This document shows positions 9,083 to 18,376 of a DNA stretch of 64,000 bases, piece by piece (the first letter of the stretch is position 1; every line of letters begins with the position of its first letter). The notes under the pieces were generated by a model. That model was not told the DNA's origin. It was given only the letters and a program-made list of their open reading frames with translations, and did not search any database. The DNA is from Pseudomonas brassicacearum subsp. brassicacearum (GTDB lineage: Bacteria; Pseudomonadota; Gammaproteobacteria; Pseudomonadales; Pseudomonadaceae), in assembly GCF_008801605.1 (NCBI RefSeq), contig NZ_VZPJ01000003.1, forward strand, positions 124,001 through 188,000, given 5' to 3'. Made by a program: the position numbers and the translations under genes.

Positions 9083-10516
9083 TCACGGCTCAAGGCTTAA
9101 ACGTTTGCGCAATTGCTGACTGTAACCCTGCCACTCCCTGAGTACTTCTTGCTGTACTGGTGTAGACAGGGCCATCCACTCCCTCATCGCCGCATCAAAA
9201 CTTTCCAAGGTATTAGGCGCTCCCCATTCCGGGGATGACAGCCGTTGTTGACAGAAAAGTCTCCAACGCCCGTGCTCTTCGGGATTCAACGTGTCTGGAA
9301 AGTTGCGCGCGCGATATCGGAACAATAGTTCCGGCAAACGCTCATCATCAAAAGGCCAGCGTTCTTGGGTCAATTGCAGCGGATCCGCCATACGGACTTG
9401 TTCACATAAACGTCGATCGCGATCCCCCAGGAAGCCCGCGTATAACTGTTGCTCGGGATCCTCGCTGGCGGTGAAATCCTCCCGACCATAAATAGCCTGA
9501 AGTTTATCCTGCCAAACTTTCTGTGCGTCAGTTAGCCGCAATGCCCGTTGCTGATAGCCCTCCATGTCCAGTTCCAGTCGCTGCTGGTCCTCGGCACGCA
9601 GCACCGACAACGGCGCGATCACCGGGCATTTGTTGATATGGATAAGCTTGAGCGGCACCGGCAACTCACCTTCGAGCAGTTCTTCACGGCGGGTATACAA
9701 ACGCTGGCGCAGGCTTTCGGCATCGTGGTCCAGCAGGCCCTGGGGGTCCAGGTGCAGGTCGCAGACGATCAGGGCGTTGCGGTTCTTCGGGTGCCAGGCC
9801 AGCGGCAAGACCACGCCGATGTAGTTGCGCGCCGCCGAGAAGCGACCGGAAATATGCACCATCGGCTGCAACAGGCGGATCTGGTCCATTACCTTCTGTT
9901 TGCTGCGCAACTGGAACAGCCAGTCGTAGAGCCGGGGTTGCTGCTGACGGATCAGCCGAGCCAGGGCAATGGTCGCGCGCACGTCCGACAACGCATCGTG
10001 GGCCTGGCCATGGTCGATGCCATTGGCGGCGGTCAGGCGCTCGAGCTTGAGGGTCACGCGACCGTCCTCTTGCGGCCAGACAATGCCTTGCGGGCGCAAC
10101 GCATAGGCCGCGCGCACAAGGTCGATCAAATCCCAGCGACTATTGCCGCCCTGCCATTCCCGCGCGTACGGGTCGAAGAAATTTCGATAGAGGCTGTAGC
10201 GGGTCATTTCATCGTCGAAGCGCAGGGTGTTGTAGCCGGCGCCACAGGTACCGGGCGCGGCCAGTTGCCCGTGGACACGGGTCATGAAATCGGCTTCGCT
10301 CAAGCCTTTTTCGGCCAGGCATGTCGGGGTGATACCGGTAATCGCACAGGCCGCCGGATGAGGCAGGATGTCATCGCTGGGCCGGCAATACAGGTTCACC
10401 GGTTCGTCGATTTCATTGAGCTCGAAATCGGTACGGATACCCGCCACCTGCAAGGGTCGGTCGCAACGCGGGTTGATGCCGGTGGTTTCGTAGTCGTACC
10501 AGAAAATGGAAGTCAC
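9083..10516 (-). CDS. sbcB: Exodeoxyribonuclease I
   Basis: SbcB degrades single-stranded DNA 3' to 5' and acts in recombination and mismatch repair. The 477-residue length is standard. The N-terminal DEDDh exonuclease domain shows FWYDYETTG (D8, E10), GYNTLRFDDEMTRY, and the general-base region HGQAHDALSDVRAT. The middle and C-terminal SH3-like and helical domains follow (for example LVVHISGRFSAARN-like segment, here MVHISGRFSAARNYIGVVLP, and the FRYRARNFPDTLNPEEHGRW signature). The start at 10516 gives the family N-terminus MTSIFWYDYE. It converges on mvaT and shares the intergenic terminator. Confidence 0.96.
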   Translation of the reverse strand: MTSIFWYDYETTGINPRCDRPLQVAGIRTDFELNEIDEPVNLYCRPSDDILPHPAACAITGITPTCLAEKGLSEADFMTRVHGQLAAPGTCGAGYNTLRFDDEMTRYSLYRNFFDPYAREWQGGNSRWDLIDLVRAAYALRPQGIVWPQEDGRVTLKLERLTAANGIDHGQAHDALSDVRATIALARLIRQQQPRLYDWLFQLRSKQKVMDQIRLLQPMVHISGRFSAARNYIGVVLPLAWHPKNRNALIVCDLHLDPQGLLDHDAESLRQRLYTRREELLEGELPVPLKLIHINKCPVIAPLSVLRAEDQQRLELDMEGYQQRALRLTDAQKVWQDKLQAIYGREDFTASEDPEQQLYAGFLGDRDRRLCEQVRMADPLQLTQERWPFDDERLPELLFRYRARNFPDTLNPEEHGRWRLFCQQRLSSPEWGAPNTLESFDAAMREWMALSTPVQQEVLREWQGYSQQLRKRLSLEP

Positions 10517-10624
10517 GGGCTGTTCCTGAACTGAAGACTGGCGAAGTCTAGGCGCTCGAACCCGCCTGCGACCAGCAGTCCTGTAACTTTTGAAGACTAA
10601 TGCGCCGCTCCACCACCCACCCCA

Positions 10625-10714
10625 TGTGGGAGCGAGCTCGCTCGCGATAGCGGTGGTTCAGCTTGCATCAATGTTGAATAGACTGATGTCATCGCGAGCA
10701 AGCTCGCTCCCACA
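10625..10714. repeat. REPIN in the sbcB / RDD gene intergenic region
   Basis: TGTGGGAGCGAGCTCGCTCG and the inverted ATCGCGAGCAAGCTCGCTCC lie about 45 bases apart. The 331-base gap 10517-10847 contains this REPIN plus the unassigned promoters of the two divergent genes; I see nothing else. Confidence 0.85.
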
Positions 10715-10847
10715 GTTGATCTGCGGTACCCACGAATCTTGTTGCAAACCATGAAATGACCTGCACAGTTCTATCGTTTGCCCGCACGAAGACTGCTAGC
10801 ATCTGGGCCGAGATTGAACATTCGGTCTGGCCCATCACAGGTTGCCC

Positions 10848-11573
10848 ATGCTCGAGACACCAGCACTGCAAAGGAACGCGACGCTGCCCGCGCCCCTGGA
10901 CACGCGCTATCAGGTTGAAACGCCCGAAGGCATCGACCTGCCGCTGCGCCCGGCGGGATTGATGTCGCGAGCCATCGCCTTCGCCATCGACCTGGGCATA
11001 CGCGGGCTGGTCCTGGGGCTTTTCTTCCTGGTCCTGGCGTTTTTCGGCGAACTGGGGATCGGCCTGGGCTCCATCCTGCTGTTTGTCGTCAGTTGGTGGT
11101 ACATGGTGCTGTTCGAGGTGCTCAACCAGGGGCGCTCTCCCGGCAAGCAGATCATGGGGCTGCGCGTGGTGCAGGACGATGGCCGGCCCATCGGCTGGTC
11201 GGCGTCGTTGATCCGCAACCTGCTGCGTTTCGTCGACATGCTGCCCTTCGGCTACACCTTCGGGGCCATCAGTTGCCTGCAACATCCGGCGTTCAAGCGC
11301 CTGGGCGACCTCGCGGCCGGCACGCTGGTGGTGTATCGCGAACAACCGGTCAAACGCCCCGCCTTGCCAATGGCAGCGCCGATACGAACACCTTTCACCC
11401 TCAGCCTGCATGAGCAACGCGCCGTGCTGGGCTTCGCCGAACGCCAGGCAGAACTTTCCCAAGCGCGGGTCAACGAACTGGCTGCCATCCTGGCCGCGCC
11501 ACTGAACGTCCAGGTACCAAATGCCGCGGCCGAACTCAATGGCGTCGCCCGCGGCCTGCTGGGGCCAACATGA
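10848..11573 (+). CDS. RDD family membrane protein
   Basis: A 241-residue protein with an RDD domain: two adjacent transmembrane segments (about residues 40-80), the loop LFEVLNQGRSPGKQIMGLRV carrying the family hallmarks, and a third segment with LIRNLLRFVDMLPFGYTFGA. The C-terminal ~75 residues are soluble. RDD proteins are poorly defined; some act as ion antiporters. The gene opens a tightly packed six-gene operon (SpoIIM-like, DUF4129, DUF4350, MoxR, DUF58), a widespread combination thought to form a MoxR-chaperoned membrane complex. ATG 10848 was preferred over an in-frame TTG at 10842. The next gene overlaps it by an ATGA. Confidence 0.85.
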   Translation: MLETPALQRNATLPAPLDTRYQVETPEGIDLPLRPAGLMSRAIAFAIDLGIRGLVLGLFFLVLAFFGELGIGLGSILLFVVSWWYMVLFEVLNQGRSPGKQIMGLRVVQDDGRPIGWSASLIRNLLRFVDMLPFGYTFGAISCLQHPAFKRLGDLAAGTLVVYREQPVKRPALPMAAPIRTPFTLSLHEQRAVLGFAERQAELSQARVNELAAILAAPLNVQVPNAAAELNGVARGLLGPT

Positions 11574-12544
11574 AGCAAAGCCTGTTCGAAAGCCGTCACC
11601 AAGGGGAATGGGAGCACCTGACCCGGCAACTGGACCAACTGGAGCGCAGCCGCAGCGCGCCCCAGAGCAGCGACTTCCCCGCTACCTACCGACGGCTTTG
11701 CCATCACCTGGCACTGGCCCAGGCCCGAGGCTACAGCAGCTTACTGGTCGATACGCTGCAACAACTGGCGCTGCGCGGTCACCAGCAACTCTACCGGGAC
11801 CGCAGCCGACCCTCGGCCAGCCTCTCGGCGTTTATCCTCGCCGGCTTTCCCCGACTGGTGCGTGAACAATGGCGATTCGTGCTGGCCGCCAGCCTGATGT
11901 TCCTGGGCAGCCTGGTGGGCATCGGGCTGCTGGTCTATCTGTTCCCGGAGCTGGTCTACAGCGTGCTCGGCGCCGACGAAATCAGCCAGATCCGCAGCAT
12001 GTATGACCCGGCGTCCGGGCATCTGGGGCGCTCGGTCGAGCGGGCCGCCAGCGAGGACTGGGTCATGTTCGGTTACTACATCATGCACAACATCGGCATT
12101 GCCTTTCAGACCTTTGCCAGTGGCTTGATGTTTGGGCTGGGGAGCGCGTTTTTCCTGTTTTTCAATGGCCTGACCATTGGCGCGGTGGCCGGGCACCTGA
12201 CCCAGATCGGCTCCGGGGGGACGTTCTGGTCGTTCGTGATCGGCCACGGCGCCTTCGAACTCACCGCCATCGCCCTGGCCGGGGCCGCAGGCCTGCAACT
12301 GGGCTGGGCGTTGATCGCGCCGGGGCGCCTGACCCGGGGCGAGGCCTTGCGGCTCGCGGCGGGCAAAAGCGTGCTGATGATCGGCGGTGTGATGCTGTTT
12401 TTGCTCATGGCCGCGTTCATCGAGGCCTACTGGTCTTCCAGCGCCGTGACACCGGCCACCAAATACACGGTGGGCGCCTTGTTGTGGCTGTTGGTGATCA
12501 GCTATCTGTCGCTTGCCGGACGGGTCCGCCATGCGCCTGAGTGA
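11570..12544 (+). CDS. SpoIIM-like (stage II sporulation protein M family) membrane protein
   Basis: A 324-residue protein with a soluble N-terminus (to about residue 100) and five or more hydrophobic segments, including FVLAASLMFLGSLVGIGLLV and the conserved NGLTIGAVAGHLTQIGSGG turn followed by GHGAFELTAIALAGAAGLQL. These are the hallmarks of the SpoIIM/DUF95 family, which in non-sporulating bacteria is found next to RDD and MoxR genes. Function outside sporulation is unknown. It overlaps the RDD gene by 4 bases and the DUF4129 gene by 14 bases, so the proteins are probably made together. Confidence 0.85.
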   Translation: MKQSLFESRHQGEWEHLTRQLDQLERSRSAPQSSDFPATYRRLCHHLALAQARGYSSLLVDTLQQLALRGHQQLYRDRSRPSASLSAFILAGFPRLVREQWRFVLAASLMFLGSLVGIGLLVYLFPELVYSVLGADEISQIRSMYDPASGHLGRSVERAASEDWVMFGYYIMHNIGIAFQTFASGLMFGLGSAFFLFFNGLTIGAVAGHLTQIGSGGTFWSFVIGHGAFELTAIALAGAAGLQLGWALIAPGRLTRGEALRLAAGKSVLMIGGVMLFLLMAAFIEAYWSSSAVTPATKYTVGALLWLLVISYLSLAGRVRHAPE

Positions 12545-14075
12545 CGCCACCGTCGTCATCCGCCCACGCACCACCTGGGAAGCCATGGACCTTGGGGTGT
12601 TGATGAGCCAGCAGCATCGACGCCTGCTGATGACCAGTTGGGCGATCATCACGCTGCCGGTGTACCTGTTGCTGACCCTGCTGCTGTGGGACTCACCGTC
12701 ACTGGTGGTGATGCTGTTCTGGTGGTTGAAGCCGGCCTTCGACCGGCTGCCACTGTACATTCTGTCCAAGGCACTGTTTGGCGAAACCCCCACCTTGCGG
12801 CAGGCGTTGCGCCAGTGGCCTGCGCTGCTCAAGCCGCAGTTGCTGGCCAGCCTGACCTGGCGCCGGCTGAGCCTGAGCCGCAGCTTCGTGATGCCGGTTG
12901 TGCAACTCGAGGGCCTCGCCGGTGAGGCGCGAGCGCAGCGCTTGCGGATATTGCAACAACGCAACCGCGGCGCGGCGCAATGGTTGACCATCATCGGCAT
13001 GCACCTGGAAACCGCCTTGTGGTTCGGCCTGACGGCCCTGTTCTATCTGTTCGTGCCGCAACAAGTCGAACTGCAATGGGATTGGGAAACGCTGGTGTCA
13101 GCGGCCGAGCACGACTGGTTGTGGTTCGAACACCTGGTCAACTTCCTCTATCCACTGCTACTGATCCTGTGGGAGCCGGTGTATGTCGCCTGCGGCTTCA
13201 GCCTCTACCTGAACCGGCGCACGATCCTCGAGGCGTGGGACATCGAACTGGTATTCCGGCGCCTGCGCCAGCGCCTGAGCGGCGTGGCCCCAGTGCTGAT
13301 GCTGCTGGTGTTCATGCTGCTGCCGCTGGCGCCCCCGACGTTTGCCGCCGAAGACAGCGACGCCCCCGACAGCCCGCGGCTACTCAACCAGCCCCTCACC
13401 AGCGAGGCCTCCCGGGACGGTATCAAGGCAATCCTCGACGCCCCGCCGTTCAAGAACCCCGAGACCGTCATCCGTTATCGTTTCGGCGAAGAAACGGCCG
13501 AATCCCCCGAGACCGAGACCGAGGCGAAATCGAACTGGCTCAAGACCCTGTTCAAATGGCTCGGCAGCCAACGTTTCGACATCGCCGCCGCACTGATCCA
13601 GGTGGTGCTGTGGGCCTGCCTGGTGGCGGCGATCGTCTGGCTGGCCTGGCGCTACCGTGAAAGACTCAAGGCCCTGGTCAATCGCCGACCGACGCAGCGC
13701 CTGCCGGTGGAACGCGCCGTACCTGCGCGCATGTTTGGCCTGGATATTCGCGAAGAGAGCCTGCCCGCCGACGTGGCCGCCAGCGTCGAACAACTGTGGG
13801 CCACGCAACCCCGTGAAGCCCTGGGCCTGCTGTACCGGGCGTTGCTCAGCCGATTGCATCATGACTTCAAGATCCCCTTGAAACCGGCCGACACCGAAGG
13901 CCAGGTGCTGGAACGTGTCGAACAGCTCAAGCAGGGCAACCTGCTGAGCTTCAGCAAAAACCTGACCCTGCATTGGCAGAACATTGCCTATGGGCATCGT
14001 CCACCGCCGCCACACCTGCAACAGGAACTGTGTGACGGCTGGCGCGAGCTGTTCGGTCCGGGAGCGTCTCGATGA
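12531..14075 (+). CDS. DUF4129 domain membrane protein
   Basis: A 514-residue protein with several N-terminal transmembrane segments (SWAIITLPVYLLLTLLLW, LETALWFGLTALFYLFVPQ and others), a hydrophobic segment APVLMLLVFMLLPLAPPTFA near residue 265 that may act as an internal signal, a soluble stretch, another transmembrane segment (ALIQVVLWACLVAAIVWLAW) and a cytoplasmic C-terminal DUF4129 domain (about residues 400-490, VEQLWATQPREALGLLYRAL). DUF4129 proteins associate with MoxR systems and transglutaminase-type proteins. ATG 12531 lies inside the previous gene, and the next gene starts in an ATGA at its stop, indicating tight coupling. Confidence 0.85.
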   Translation: MRLSDATVVIRPRTTWEAMDLGVLMSQQHRRLLMTSWAIITLPVYLLLTLLLWDSPSLVVMLFWWLKPAFDRLPLYILSKALFGETPTLRQALRQWPALLKPQLLASLTWRRLSLSRSFVMPVVQLEGLAGEARAQRLRILQQRNRGAAQWLTIIGMHLETALWFGLTALFYLFVPQQVELQWDWETLVSAAEHDWLWFEHLVNFLYPLLLILWEPVYVACGFSLYLNRRTILEAWDIELVFRRLRQRLSGVAPVLMLLVFMLLPLAPPTFAAEDSDAPDSPRLLNQPLTSEASRDGIKAILDAPPFKNPETVIRYRFGEETAESPETETEAKSNWLKTLFKWLGSQRFDIAAALIQVVLWACLVAAIVWLAWRYRERLKALVNRRPTQRLPVERAVPARMFGLDIREESLPADVAASVEQLWATQPREALGLLYRALLSRLHHDFKIPLKPADTEGQVLERVEQLKQGNLLSFSKNLTLHWQNIAYGHRPPPPHLQQELCDGWRELFGPGASR

Positions 14076-15231
14076 GCCGGCACGCAGGGTGGCTGATCGG
14101 CGCCGTGCTGGCCGCGCTGGTGTGCGCATTCGGCCTCTACCTCTACACCAAGGCCGAGCCCTATGAAGAGGTCGTCGAGCACGGCCCCTCCCCTGAAGCC
14201 CAGGCCAATCCTTACCTGGCCGCCGAACTTTTCCTGCGCCAGCGGGGTATCAACGTCGAGCACGCCAACAGCCTGGACGTGCTGCCCACCCTGGAACCTC
14301 GCCAACACAGCCTGCTGTTGCTGGGCGAGCGAACCCACATGACGCCACGGGAAGTCGAACAATTGATGAACTGGACCCGGGCCGGCGGGCGCTTGCTCTT
14401 CGTTGCCGAAGCCTTGTGGGACGACAGTACCGGCAGCAGCGGCGATCTGCTGCTCGACCGCGTACGCCTGCGGCAACTTTTGAGCAAGGACCTCAAGGAG
14501 CCGGCCCCTGAATTGATCAAGGACCGTTACCCGGAACTGACCAAACTCTACCTGGAAGACGAAGAGGCGCCGGCGTATATCGGCTTCGACACCGACTTCC
14601 ACCTCGAAGACCCGCATAACCTGGCCCAGGCCTGGGCCAACAGCGCGCTGTCGACCCACATGATGCAGTTGAACCTCGGTCTGGGCTCGATCACCGTGAT
14701 CACCGACGCCGAGCTGTGGAAGAACGACTCCATCGAGCAGTACGACAATGCCTGGCTGCTCTGGTACTTGAGCGCCGACACGGACGTCACGCTGTTGTTC
14801 AACAGCGACCACGACAACTTGCTGACCCTGCTGCTGCGTTATTTCCCTCAGGCACTGGTGGCACTGCTGGCCTTGATTGCCCTGTGGTTCTGGCGTTCAG
14901 CGGTGCGCCATGGCCCACTGCAGCAACCGGCCTCCAAGGCGCGGCGTCAGTTGGAAGAGCATGTGCAGGCCAGCGCCGGTTTCCACCTGCGGCACAACGG
15001 CCAGGAGTACCTGTTGCATGCCTTGCAACAAGACGTGCTGCGCCGGGCCCGTCATCTTCACCCAGGCTTCGAACAACTGGCCGTCGCCGAACAATGGCAG
15101 GTACTCGCCCGCCTGACCCGACAACCGACGCGAGCCATCAGCCAGGCCTTGAGCCCCCGGCCGAAACAGCGCCTCTCCCGCGCTGACTTCTGCCGCCAGG
15201 TCGCCCATTTGCAAACCCTCAGGAATGCCTT

Positions 15232-15235
<4 letters not shown>
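14072..15235 (+). CDS. DUF4350 domain membrane protein
   Basis: A 387-residue protein with an N-terminal membrane anchor (LIGAVLAALVCAFGLYLYTK, about residues 9-28), a periplasmic DUF4350 domain of GATase-like fold (NPYLAAELFLRQRGINVEHA and RTHMTPREVEQLMNWTRAGG), a second transmembrane segment near residue 265 (ALVALLALIALWFW) and a soluble C-terminus. It sits between the DUF4129 and MoxR genes and overlaps both by 4 bases. The role is inferred only from this operon: a membrane partner of the MoxR ATPase and the VWA-like DUF58 protein. Confidence 0.85.
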
Positions 15236-16236
<1,001 letters not shown>

Positions 16237-16263
16237 GTAACACCAACATGGCGAGGGGATTTA

Positions 16264-16980
16264 TGTGGGAGCAAGGCTTGCCCGCGATGAAAGCGACGCG
16301 GTCTCGCAGAAATCGAGGCGCCTGTTTCGCGAGCAAGCTTTGCTCCCACAAGCACCATCCCGCTTGTCTGTGGGAGCAAGGCTTGCCCGCGATGGAAGCG
16401 ACGCGGTCTCGCAGAAATCGAGATGCCCGTTTCGCGAGCAAGCTTTGCTCCCACCAGCACCATCCCGCTTGTCTGTGGGAGCAAGGCTTGCCCGCGATGG
16501 AAGCGACGCGGTCTCGCAGAAATCGAGATGCCCGTTTCGCGAGCAAGCTTTGCTCCCACCAGCACCATCCCGCTTGTCTGTGGGAGCAAGGCTTGCCCGC
16601 GATGGAAGCGACGCGGTCTCGCAGAAATCGAGGCGCCTGTTTCGCGAGCAAGCTTTGCTCCCACAAGCACCATCCCGCTTGTCTGTGGGAGCAAGGCTTG
16701 CCCGCGATGAAAGCGACTCGGTCTCGCAGAAATCGAGACGCCTGTTTCGCGAGCAAGCTTTGCTCCCACCAGCACCATCCCGCTTGTCTGTGGGAGCAAG
16801 GTTTGCCCGCGATGGAAGCGACGCGGTCTTGCAGAAATCGAGATGCCCGTTTCGCGAGCAAGCTTTGCTCCCACCAGCACCATCCCGCTTGTCTGTGGGA
16901 GCAAGGCTTGCCCGCGATGAAAGCGACGCGGTCTCGCAGAAATCGAGACGCCTGTTTCGCGAGCAAGCTTTGCTCCCACA
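16264..16980. repeat. Array of seven tandem 105-bp REPIN units
   Basis: Units begin at 16264, 16369, 16474, 16579, 16684, 16789 and 16894, each exactly 105 bases. Every unit is an 87-base REPIN (arms TGTGGGAGCAAGGCTTGCCC and GAGCAAGCTTTGCTCCCACA) followed by the 18-base spacer AGCACCATCCCGCTTGTC, absent after the last unit. Units differ at a few positions (for example GATGAAAG versus GATGGAAG, GAGGCGCC versus GAGATGCC). Because 105 is a multiple of three, several frames stay open on both strands, producing false ORFs. Confidence 0.96.
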
Positions 16981-17035
16981 TGAGCCCCCTCTCCACAAAA
17001 GCTCGCTCTGCATTTCTCCCAAAGGGTATGTGTCA

Positions 17036-18367
17036 ATGAAACCCTCGCGCCTGCTATTGACCTGGCTTGCGCTTCTGCTGGCCCTCGGCATCGTGTTGGG
17101 CACACTGCGGGCGCTGGGCATCGCGCTGCCATCGACACTGCTGTCGATCAACTGGGGGCTGCTGTTGGCCTTGCTGGCCCTGGCGCTGCTCGACGCGGTG
17201 CGCGTCAGGCGCCTGCCTTCGCCCCGGGTGCAACGGCAAATGCCTGGAAGCCTGGCCCTCGGTCGCTGGGGTGAAGTCCGCCTGGAGATCAGCCATGACT
17301 TTGCCCAAGCGCTGCACGTGCAGGTCTTCGATCACGTACCCGACGGCCTGGACTTCGAAAACCTGCCACTGTCCGTCGAGCTGCAACCCGACCAACGCAG
17401 CCAGGTCGGCTACCGCCTGCGCCCGCTCAAGCGCGGGCACTTCGCCTTCGAACATTGCGAAATCAACCTGCCGAGCCCGTTGGGCCTGTGGACCGACAAG
17501 CGTCTGCTGGATGCGCTCGATGAGACTCGGGTCTACCCGGATTTCGCCAGGCTCTACGACGGTCAACTGCTGGCGGTGGACAACTGGCTGAGCCAGCTCG
17601 GCATCCGCCAGCGGCAACGGCGCGGCCAGGGCCAGGAATTCCATCAACTGCGCGAATTCCGCGAGGGCGACAGCCTGCGCCAGATCGACTGGAAGGCCAC
17701 GGCCCGCCATCGCACGCCGATTGCCCGGGAATACGAAGACGAACGCGACCAACAGATCATCTTCATGCTCGACTGCGGCCGGCGCATGCGCAGCCAGGAC
17801 GGCGAGCTGTCGCACTTCGACCACGCCCTCAACGCCTGCCTGCTGCTCAGTTACACCGCGCTGCGCCAGGGCGATGCCGTGGGCCTGAGTACTTTCGCCA
17901 GCGAACAGTCGCGCTACCTCGCGCCGGTCAAAGGCACGGGGCAGCTCAATGTGTTGCTCAACACCGTCTACGACCTCGACAGCAGCCAGCACCCCGCCGA
18001 CTACCAGGCCGCTGTCACCCAACTGCTGGCCCGGCAGAAACGCCGGGCCTTGGTGGTGTTGGTGACCAACCTGCGGGACGAAGACGATGAAGAACTGCTG
18101 ACCGCCGTCAAACGGCTGGGCCAACGGCATCGGGTATTGGTGGCGAGCCTGCGGGAAGAGGCGCTGGACCGGCTGCGCCAGGCGCCGGTGCAAACTCTGC
18201 CCGAGGCGCTGGCGTATTGCGGGGCGGTGGAATATCTGAATGCCCGGGCGACGCTGCATGAACGGCTGAGCGCCCATGGGATCGCTGTGCTGCAAGCCCG
18301 GCCCGGGGAATTGGGGGCCGAGCTGGTGACGTTGTATTTGGGGTGGAAGAAAGCGGGGGATTTGTAG
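17036..18367 (+). CDS. DUF58 (VWA-like) protein, MoxR partner
   Basis: A 443-residue protein with two N-terminal transmembrane segments (MKPSRLLLTWLALLLALGIV and LSINWGLLLALLALALLDAV), a beta-rich middle, and the DUF58 signature LREFREGDSLRQIDWKATAR followed by REYEDERDQQIIFMLDCGRR, where the VWA-like fold begins. DUF58 proteins pair with MoxR ATPases. ATG 17036 has AAAGGG nine bases upstream. The frame is open far upstream through the REPIN array (to 16265), but those residues are repeat translation, not family sequence. Its stop is only 9 bases from the stop of the converging Ig-repeat gene, with no visible terminator between. Confidence 0.9.
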   Translation: MKPSRLLLTWLALLLALGIVLGTLRALGIALPSTLLSINWGLLLALLALALLDAVRVRRLPSPRVQRQMPGSLALGRWGEVRLEISHDFAQALHVQVFDHVPDGLDFENLPLSVELQPDQRSQVGYRLRPLKRGHFAFEHCEINLPSPLGLWTDKRLLDALDETRVYPDFARLYDGQLLAVDNWLSQLGIRQRQRRGQGQEFHQLREFREGDSLRQIDWKATARHRTPIAREYEDERDQQIIFMLDCGRRMRSQDGELSHFDHALNACLLLSYTALRQGDAVGLSTFASEQSRYLAPVKGTGQLNVLLNTVYDLDSSQHPADYQAAVTQLLARQKRRALVVLVTNLRDEDDEELLTAVKRLGQRHRVLVASLREEALDRLRQAPVQTLPEALAYCGAVEYLNARATLHERLSAHGIAVLQARPGELGAELVTLYLGWKKAGDL

Positions 18368-18376
18368 GCGATGTTG

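Noticed and set aside
16264..16980. CRISPR array
   Set aside because: The repeated unit is 105 bases with an internal palindrome and the spacer is the same 18 bases each time. There are no unique spacers and no cas genes.
16265..17035. A 700-residue open frame running from the REPIN array into the DUF58 gene, and long open frames on the opposite strand (16109-17151)
   Set aside because: The extra residues are repeat translations of the 105-bp REPIN units, which stay open because 105 is divisible by three. DUF58 has a normal start with a ribosome-binding site at 17036.
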